From JACQGZ01 sp036004665 (GTDB lineage: Bacteria > Sysuimicrobiota > Sysuimicrobiia > Sysuimicrobiales > Humicultoraceae), in contig DASYRG010000048.1 of the NCBI GenBank assembly GCA_036004665.1, forward strand, positions 1 to 64,000: a DNA stretch of 64,000 nt. Reading direction: 5' to 3'. The notes below the pieces were generated by a model, which was not told the origin of the DNA, ran no database searches, and saw nothing but the letters and a program-made list of their open reading frames with translations. Shown here piece after piece: positions 58,907-64,000 of this stretch; positions within the stretch are counted from its first letter, which is position 1; each line of letters opens with the position of its first letter. The position numbers were made by a program, and so were the translations under genes.

Positions 58907-59947
58907 TCACTCCTGCAGCGTCAGGACAACCTTGCCGGCCGCTCCGGAGTGCAGCAGCACGAAGGCCTCCTCGAAGCGTTCCAGGGGCAGCACGTGGGTG
59001 ATCACCGGCGTGATGTCCAGCCCCCGCCGCAGGAGAGCCGTCATCTGTCTCCACGTCTCCCAGATCCTCCGCCCGAAGATGCCGTGAATGTGCGTCATCG
59101 GAAAGATCACGTCGGAGCCCAGATCGATCTCCACCGGTCGGGCGGGCAGCCCGAGTTGCGCCATCCACCCTCCGTTGCGCAGCGAGCGCAGGCCGTCCCG
59201 GATCCCCCCGGGATGGCCGGACATCTCCAGGACTACGTCGACCCCTTCGCCTCCGGTGGCGCCGCGCACGCGCGCGGGCACATCCATCCCCGCCAGCACC
59301 AGGTCCGCGCCCATCTCCTCGGCGAGCGCCCGGCGCTCCGGCATCGGATCTGACGCCGCGATGAAAGCGGCTCCGGCCAGGCGCGCCACGCCGATCGCCA
59401 TCAGACCGATCGGTCCACAGCCGATGATCGTCACGGTCTGGCCGGCCAGCGACCTCTCCCCCGCTGAGGCAAAGGAGGCGTGGACCGCGTTGCCGAGCGG
59501 GTCCATCACGGCGGCCACCGTCCGGGGAATCTCGGCTCGGTCGAGCCGCCAGGCGTTGCGCGCCGGCATGACCAGGTAGTCGGCAAAGGCTCCGTCGCGG
59601 TCGACGCCCAGAACCTCCAGCCGCTCGCAGATGTGCCGCTCGCCGCGGCGACAGGAACGGCAGCGCTCGCAGGCGATGTGAGACTCCCCGGCGATGAAGT
59701 CCCCCACCGCCGCCCCTTCTGCGTCCGGCCCGAGCGCGGCGACGGTCCCGCAGAACTCATGGCCGATGACGCGGGGCGGGTGGATGCGCGACGCGGCCCA
59801 GGCGTTCCAGCCATAGATGTGGAGATCGGTGCCGCAGATGCCCCCCGCCTCGATCCGCACCAGGACCTCCCCCGCCCCGGGCCTGGGAACGGGAACGGCC
59901 TGCAGCGCGAGACCCGGCCCAGGCCCCGGTTTGAGGAGTGCCCGCAT
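58907..59947 (-). CDS. tdh: Zinc-dependent L-threonine 3-dehydrogenase
   Basis: A 346-residue medium-chain dehydrogenase. Catalytic zinc ligands are in GGICGTDLHIYGWNAWA (Cys, with Asp and His following) and RVIGHEFCG. The structural zinc loop is ACERCRSCRRGERHIC. The NAD-binding motif is VTIIGCGPIGLMAIGVARL. DLHIYGWNAWA is typical of threonine dehydrogenase. It oxidises threonine to 2-amino-3-oxobutyrate for the downstream kbl. I chose the ATG at 59947 (MRALLKPGPG) from family alignment; a longer frame continues upstream as low-complexity sequence. Confidence 0.92.
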   Translation of the reverse strand: MRALLKPGPGPGLALQAVPVPRPGAGEVLVRIEAGGICGTDLHIYGWNAWAASRIHPPRVIGHEFCGTVAALGPDAEGAAVGDFIAGESHIACERCRSCRRGERHICERLEVLGVDRDGAFADYLVMPARNAWRLDRAEIPRTVAAVMDPLGNAVHASFASAGERSLAGQTVTIIGCGPIGLMAIGVARLAGAAFIAASDPMPERRALAEEMGADLVLAGMDVPARVRGATGGEGVDVVLEMSGHPGGIRDGLRSLRNGGWMAQLGLPARPVEIDLGSDVIFPMTHIHGIFGRRIWETWRQMTALLRRGLDITPVITHVLPLERFEEAFVLLHSGAAGKVVLTLQE

Positions 59948-60230
59948 CTGCGCGGGGACGGCCGCGACCTCTTCATGGTGCGGACGGATGGAACGGGATG
60001 GAGAAGGCTGGAGTGGCGGAGGGGAAGGCCGCGCCATCACGACGCGGCGAGAAGGAGCTTCTCGCGCCCTGATGAGCGGCGACAGCGCTGGCTCATGCAT
60101 CCCTCCCTCACTGTGTTACCCTTACGTTACACTGGCGTGACAGCGGTAAAACGCCTCGGAGGGATGATGAGCGAGGCGCCCAGCAGCACTATGGATGCTC
60201 ATATGAGGAGTGTCAAGGAGGCCCGCGCTC
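59948..60230. promoter_or_regulatory. Divergent region with three tandem 11-bp Pho-box-like repeats
   Basis: At 60115-60147 three abutting 11-bp units start with GTTACCC, GTTACAC and GTGACAG. Direct repeats with an 11-bp period are how PhoP/PhoB-type regulators bind. The units lie upstream of the DUF2231 gene, which precedes a PhoB/PhoR-like pair, and divergent from tdh. The rest of the gap shows nothing definite. Confidence 0.5.
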
Positions 60231-60635
60231 GTGTCACTTTTGGTTCACCCACTGATCGTGCACTTCCCCATCGCGCTCTGGATGACCGCGGCTTTCTTCG
60301 ACCTCCTCTACCTGGCGCGTCGCCAGGAGATTTTCGCCAGTATGGCGCGCTGGATGATCGGCCTGGGCCTGGCGGGGGCAGCCGTCTCGATCATCGCGGG
60401 GTGGCGGGATCTACGGCTGCAGGAGTTCCTGGGCGTCGGCACCGCCCTGCGCCAGGCGCACATGGCGCATCAACTCCTGGCCTACGCCTCCACCGGACTG
60501 TTCGCCGCAGCCTTCGTCGGCCGTTGGAGGCGCCGGCCGCTGACACCCGGGTGGACCATCGTGCTCTCTCTGGTGGGAGCCGCCCTCGTGGCGGTCACCG
60601 GATACGTCGGTGGAGAACTGCGGAAAGTAATGTGA
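60231..60635 (+). CDS. DUF2231 family membrane protein
   Basis: A 134-residue membrane protein with four hydrophobic segments. It opens with the DUF2231 hallmark HPLIVHFPIALWMTAAFFDL, then MIGLGLAGAAVSIIAGWRDL, MAHQLLAYASTGLFAAAFVG and IVLSLVGAALVAVTGYVGGE. The paired His residues of HP-VH could bind haem or a metal, as proposed for the family. AAGGAGG stands nine bases before the GTG at 60231. It is followed after 42 bp by the response regulator and is probably co-transcribed with it. Confidence 0.88.
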   Translation: MSLLVHPLIVHFPIALWMTAAFFDLLYLARRQEIFASMARWMIGLGLAGAAVSIIAGWRDLRLQEFLGVGTALRQAHMAHQLLAYASTGLFAAAFVGRWRRRPLTPGWTIVLSLVGAALVAVTGYVGGELRKVM

Positions 60636-60677
60636 CGATCACCGCGGTGGAGATGTGACGGTCACATCGGCGGAAAT
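60632..60677 (+). repeat. Two tandem 23-bp repeats just before the response regulator start
   Basis: Units 60632-60654 and 60655-60677 are abutting near-copies (18 of 23 identical), both starting GTGACG-TCAC and ending GGA-AT. The regulator's GTG at 60678 begins like a third unit. The junction forms the palindrome ATGTGAC-G-GTCACAT (60653-60667). Each unit ends in a purine-rich stretch at ribosome-site distance from a GTG, so the duplication copies a start region. It could also be an autoregulatory operator. Confidence 0.7.
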
Positions 60678-61424
60678 GTGATGGCGACGGAAGAGCGCGC
60701 CGCTCCCCACCTGCTCGTCGTGGACGACGAACCGCACATCGTCGAACTGGTGCGGTACAACCTACAGCAGGAGGGATTCACCGTCTCCACCGCCCGGGAT
60801 GGCCGCGAGGCCCTGGCCCGCGTGGCGGGCGATCGCCCCGACCTGGTCGTCCTGGACATCATGTTGCCCGGCATGGACGGCATTGAGGTCTGTCGGCAGA
60901 TCCGCCGGACCTCGCGGGTGCCCATCCTCATGCTCACTGCTCGGGGCCGCGAGCTGGACCGGGTGGGTGGCCTGGAACTAGGCGCCGACGACTACGTGAC
61001 CAAACCCTTCAGCCCTCGCGAGCTGGTCGCGCGGATCCGCGCCATCCTCCGCCGCACCGGCAGCGGGGCTGAGCTGCCGGACGCCGAACCGCTGCAGACC
61101 GAGGGGTTGCGCCTCGACCCCAGCACGCACGAGGTGTGGCTGCGCGGGCGGCCGGTCGACCTGACGGCGAAGGAGTTCGAATTGCTCAAGCTGCTGATGC
61201 GCCACCCCAACCGCGTCTTTACGCGCGACTTCCTCCTCGAGCACCTCTGGGGGTATGACTACTTTGGGAGCAGCCGCACCGTCGACATGCACATCAGTCG
61301 CCTGCGTGAGAAGATTGAAGACAATCCCGCCGCGCCCACCTTCATCCAGACCGTGCGCGGGGTGGGCTACAAGCTGAAGACCACCCACACCCAGGCCCGC
61401 CCGCTCACCAGGGGACGGCGGTGA
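60678..61424 (+). CDS. OmpR/PhoB-family response regulator
   Basis: A 248-residue two-domain regulator. The receiver has the acidic pair in LLVVDDEPHIVEL, the phospho-acceptor Asp in LVVLDIMLPGMDG, the Thr in ILMLTARG and the Lys in YVTKPFSPREL. The winged-helix DNA-binding domain has VDLTAKEFELLKLLMRHPNR, FTRDFLLEHLWGYDYFGSSR, TVDMHISRLREKIED and VRGVGYKL. GTG 60678 and ATG 60681 are adjacent starts. The stop overlaps the histidine kinase (GTGA). The pair resembles PhoP-PhoR/PhoB-PhoR, so phosphate is a possible signal. Confidence 0.94.
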   Translation: MMATEERAAPHLLVVDDEPHIVELVRYNLQQEGFTVSTARDGREALARVAGDRPDLVVLDIMLPGMDGIEVCRQIRRTSRVPILMLTARGRELDRVGGLELGADDYVTKPFSPRELVARIRAILRRTGSGAELPDAEPLQTEGLRLDPSTHEVWLRGRPVDLTAKEFELLKLLMRHPNRVFTRDFLLEHLWGYDYFGSSRTVDMHISRLREKIEDNPAAPTFIQTVRGVGYKLKTTHTQARPLTRGRR

Positions 61425-63205
61425 CTCCCATCACGCGTTCCATCCGATTTAAGCTCATCGCCACCTACATGGCTCTGGCGGCGCTGTCGCTCGCCGTGGT
61501 CACAGCGGTGGTGGTCTGGGGCCTGCAACGGTCCTACGTCGTCATCTACAAGTACGTCGCCCTCTCTCAGGCGCGCCTCATCTCGACCATGATCGCCGAG
61601 TACATTCGTGAAGAGCCAATGCCGATTGCGGAGATCGATCAGATGGCGCAGCGCTTCAAGTGGCGCCCCGACGTTACGATCGCGGTGCTCGATCCTCGCG
61701 GACGCCGGCCCGGTGCTGCCCTCGACCAGCCGGTCGACCCTGAGGTGGCCGCCGCGATCTCCGGATCGGAGCGCAGCTATCACGTCCGGATCGACTCGTC
61801 CACCGGACAAGGTCGGATCTTCGCCGCGGCGGGGGTGGGGAAACCGCAGCCGGCGGCGATCGTGCAGGTCTCCGTGCCCTCCCACTGGGTGAGGCGGCAA
61901 CTCCAGGACCTGCTCCCCTGGCTGGGAGCCGCGCTGGCCCTCGGGCTCGCGGCGGCCGCCCTGGTGGGGGGACGGATGGCCCGCAGCCTCACCGCGCCAA
62001 TCGAGACGCTCACCCGTGCGGCCGAACGGATGCGGGAGGGAGATCTGGACGAGTCGGTGGTGATCCGCAGCCGCGACGAGATCGGCCGGCTGGGCGAGGC
62101 CTTCAGCGCCATGGCGGGACGGCTGCGGGAGACGATCCGCGGGCTGCGGGAGGAACGGCATACACTCGAGGCCATCCTCACTGGCATGGTGGACGCGGTC
62201 GTCGCGCTCGACCACGAGGGGCGGGTGATGATGATCAACCGGGCGGCGGAAGAGTTCCTCGGCGTACGCCGCGAGACGGTGATCGGCTTCCCCGCCGCGG
62301 AGGTGCTGCCGGCGGCGTTCTGGGCAGTCGTCCAAGAGGCGATCGCCCAGCGGCGGGTCGTCGCCGCCGAACTCCCCGCGGCGGAGGGTGAGGCGCTGGT
62401 GGAAATCCGCTGCGCGCCTATCGGCGGAAACGGCGACGACGGCGGCATCGTGGCCGTCCTGCGCGACGTCACCGAACTGCGGCGAACCGAACGGCTGCGG
62501 AGGGAACTCACGGCCAATGTCTCCCATGAACTCCGCACGCCCCTGACCTCCATCAAGGGGTTCGCCGAGACGCTCCTGAGCGGCGCCATCGCCGACCCGG
62601 CGTCCAGCCGGCATTTCCTCGAGATCATCGACGCGGAGGCGGACCGACTGGTCAAACTGGTCGACGACCTGATGGACCTCAGCCGCTGGGAGTCGCGCGG
62701 CGCCTCGCTCGAACTGGCTCCCGTCGACCTGCCCGCGCTTATTGCCGAGACGATGGCGCACCTCCGCCCGCTGGCTGGGGCGCGCCACCTGACCGTCGCC
62801 AGCGGTGACGGAAGAGCGGTCGTACTGGGGGATCGCGATCGTCTGGCCCAGGTGCTGACCAATCTGATCGACAATGCCATCAAGTTCACCGGGGAGCGCG
62901 GCAATGTGGAGGTCGGCTGGGCGGAAGCCGACGGCAGCGTCGTCATTACCGTCCGCGACGACGGGCGCGGGATTCCCGCCCAGGACGTGCCCCACGTGTT
63001 CGATCGTTTCTACAAGGCCGGACGAACGCGATCCGGCTCCGGCGGCAGCGGGCTGGGCCTCGCCATCAGCCGTCACATCGTCCAGGCGCACGGCGGTCAG
63101 ATCGGCGTCCGCAGCAGTGAGGGGATCGGCACCACCCTTACCGTCACCCTACCGAAAGCGGAAAATGGGAACGGTCTCGGCGAAGTCATGAGGATGCGGG
63201 GGTGA
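61421..63205 (+). CDS. PhoR-like membrane sensor histidine kinase
   Basis: A 594-residue kinase. Two membrane helices (LIATYMALAALSLAVVTAVV and LLPWLGAALALGLAAAALVG) flank an outer domain of about 125 residues. HAMP (about 185-240), PAS (DAVVALDHEGRVMMINRAAE) and catalytic parts follow: H-box ANVSHELRTPLTSIKGFAET, N-box VLTNLIDNAIKFTG, G1 VRDDGRGIPAQDVPHVFDRF and G2 GSGGSGLGLAISRHIV. The order TM-HAMP-PAS-HisKA is that of Gram-positive PhoR. Its stop overlaps the next gene, a PEP carboxykinase, by GTGA. Confidence 0.94.
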   Translation: MTPITRSIRFKLIATYMALAALSLAVVTAVVVWGLQRSYVVIYKYVALSQARLISTMIAEYIREEPMPIAEIDQMAQRFKWRPDVTIAVLDPRGRRPGAALDQPVDPEVAAAISGSERSYHVRIDSSTGQGRIFAAAGVGKPQPAAIVQVSVPSHWVRRQLQDLLPWLGAALALGLAAAALVGGRMARSLTAPIETLTRAAERMREGDLDESVVIRSRDEIGRLGEAFSAMAGRLRETIRGLREERHTLEAILTGMVDAVVALDHEGRVMMINRAAEEFLGVRRETVIGFPAAEVLPAAFWAVVQEAIAQRRVVAAELPAAEGEALVEIRCAPIGGNGDDGGIVAVLRDVTELRRTERLRRELTANVSHELRTPLTSIKGFAETLLSGAIADPASSRHFLEIIDAEADRLVKLVDDLMDLSRWESRGASLELAPVDLPALIAETMAHLRPLAGARHLTVASGDGRAVVLGDRDRLAQVLTNLIDNAIKFTGERGNVEVGWAEADGSVVITVRDDGRGIPAQDVPHVFDRFYKAGRTRSGSGGSGLGLAISRHIVQAHGGQIGVRSSEGIGTTLTVTLPKAENGNGLGEVMRMRG

Positions 63206-64000
63206 TCTCAGCGGTGCATCCCCGCAAGGCGGTGGAGGCCTGGGTCGATGAGGCCGCCCGCCTCTGCCGCCCCGACCAGGTCGTCTGGTACGGTGGGACG
63301 CCCGAAGAGTACGAACGGCTCGTGGCCATGATGCTCGGGGACGGGACCCTGCTCGCCCTGAACCCCCACCGCTATCCCGACTGCCACCTCCATCGGAGCG
63401 ATCCCTCCGACGTGGCGCGCACCGAGCACCTCACCTTCGTCTGCACCCCGCGGCAGGCGGACGCCGGCCCCAACAACAACTGGATGTCCCCGGCCGACGC
63501 CAAGGAGCGGGTGGGCGCACTCTTCCGCGACTCCATGCGCGGGAGGACGATGTACGTCATCCCCTACCTGATGGGTCCGGCAGGATCGCGCTTCACCCGC
63601 GTGGGGGTCATGGTCACCGACAGCCCCTACGTGACGGTGAGCATGCACATCATGACCCGCGTCGGTCCGGCCGCCCTCGACCACATGCGCGGCGCCGACG
63701 ACTTCGTCGCCGGCCTGCACTCGCTGGGCGACCTCTCCCCGGACCGCCGCTTCGTCCTGCACTTCCCCGACGAACGGCTGATCTGGTCCATCGGCTCCGG
63801 CTACGGCGGCAACGCCTTGCTCTCCAAGAAGTGCCATGCGCTGCGCATCGCGTCCTGGCAGGCGCGGCAGGAGGGCTGGCTGGCCGAGCACATGTTGATC
63901 CTTGGCCTGGAAGATCCCTCGGGAGAGGTGACCTATCTGGCGGCGGCGCTGCCCAGCGCCTCAGGGAAGACAAACCTGGCCATGCTCGTCTCCGCCCTGC
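63202..64000 (+). CDS. pckG: GTP-dependent phosphoenolpyruvate carboxykinase, 3' end outside window
   Basis: The N-terminal 266 residues of GTP-type PEPCK, which interconverts oxaloacetate and PEP in gluconeogenesis. Blocks: AARLCRPDQVVWYGGTPEEY, TEHLTFVCTPRQADAGPNNN followed by WMSP, RGRTMYVIPYLMGPAGSRF, RVGVMVTDSPYVTVSMHIMT, WSIGSGYGGNALLSKKCHAL and P-loop AALPSASGKTNLAM. The P-loop cysteine of most GTP enzymes (SACGKTN) is Ser here. The GTG at 63202 overlaps the kinase stop; a second GTG at 63214 is also possible. About 350 residues lie past the right edge. Confidence 0.94.
   Translation, partial: MISAVHPRKAVEAWVDEAARLCRPDQVVWYGGTPEEYERLVAMMLGDGTLLALNPHRYPDCHLHRSDPSDVARTEHLTFVCTPRQADAGPNNNWMSPADAKERVGALFRDSMRGRTMYVIPYLMGPAGSRFTRVGVMVTDSPYVTVSMHIMTRVGPAALDHMRGADDFVAGLHSLGDLSPDRRFVLHFPDERLIWSIGSGYGGNALLSKKCHALRIASWQARQEGWLAEHMLILGLEDPSGEVTYLAAALPSASGKTNLAMLVSAL

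Noticed and set aside
1..64000. CRISPR arrays, IS elements, prophage or integrated plasmid
   Set aside because: I saw no regularly spaced repeats, transposase, integrase or phage structural genes; gene content and base composition are uniform.

Overview
The window is about 68% G+C and dense with genes. It looks like chromosome from a high-GC bacterium of the Terrabacteria side. Several gene orders are Firmicutes-like: alaS-ruvX-DUF1292-mltG, rpsU-yqeY, and T-box leaders in front of alaS and a branched-chain aminotransferase. Roadblock/LC7 proteins, a type IV pilus cluster, two HD-GYP proteins and a GTP-type PEP carboxykinase argue against an ordinary Bacillus or Clostridium relative. An uncultured lineage near Armatimonadota, Limnochordia or Sysuimicrobiota (CSP1-3) would fit, but the sequence alone does not settle this. 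I see no rRNA, CRISPR array, IS element or prophage.

1-8.5 kb is a type IV pilus region. A minus-strand operon runs DnaB-like ATPase, MerR-type regulator, small DUF6812-like protein, pilB, pilT, pilC (cut by the left edge). A second, TPR-fused PilB paralogue is transcribed divergently. 8.6-19.7 kb is a signalling region, all on the minus strand. An HD-GYP/roadblock/lytic transglycosylase operon is followed by two cyclic-di-GMP-I (GEMM) riboswitches. The first heads a tight five-gene operon: an ABC-type lipoprotein binding protein, a TAXI binding protein, two related soluble proteins and a polytopic membrane protein, with no transporter permease. The second heads an alternative sigma factor plus a roadblock protein. 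Together these look like a c-di-GMP-read surface-sensing or motility control island, and they are the strongest candidate for an undescribed system in the window.

19.8-28 kb is housekeeping: yqeG, mltG, DUF1292, ruvX, T-box-alaS, a class III aminotransferase, a Nudix hydrolase, yqeY and rpsU. 28-41 kb holds a branched-chain-type ABC uptake system (livG, H, M, F, K) with two adenylate-forming acid-CoA ligase homologues, interrupted by a glycosyltransferase and a glycogen-debranching-type enzyme, then a secreted protein of unknown function. 41-43.3 kb encodes arginine-to-polyamine conversion (pdaD-speE-speB). 43.3-48.4 kb holds a secreted dipeptidase, a MazG-like protein, an HNH nuclease remnant, an ECF sigma/anti-sigma/RseB-like operon and comEA.

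48.5-64 kb contains leuS, T-box-ilvE, a lysyl-oxidase-like copper enzyme, tRNA-Ala(GGC), a second HD-GYP protein, the molybdenum cofactor genes moeA-moaC-moaB, the threonine degradation pair tdh-kbl, a DUF2231 membrane protein, a PhoB/PhoR-type two-component system with Pho-box-like repeats upstream, and a GTP-dependent PEP carboxykinase cut by the right edge.
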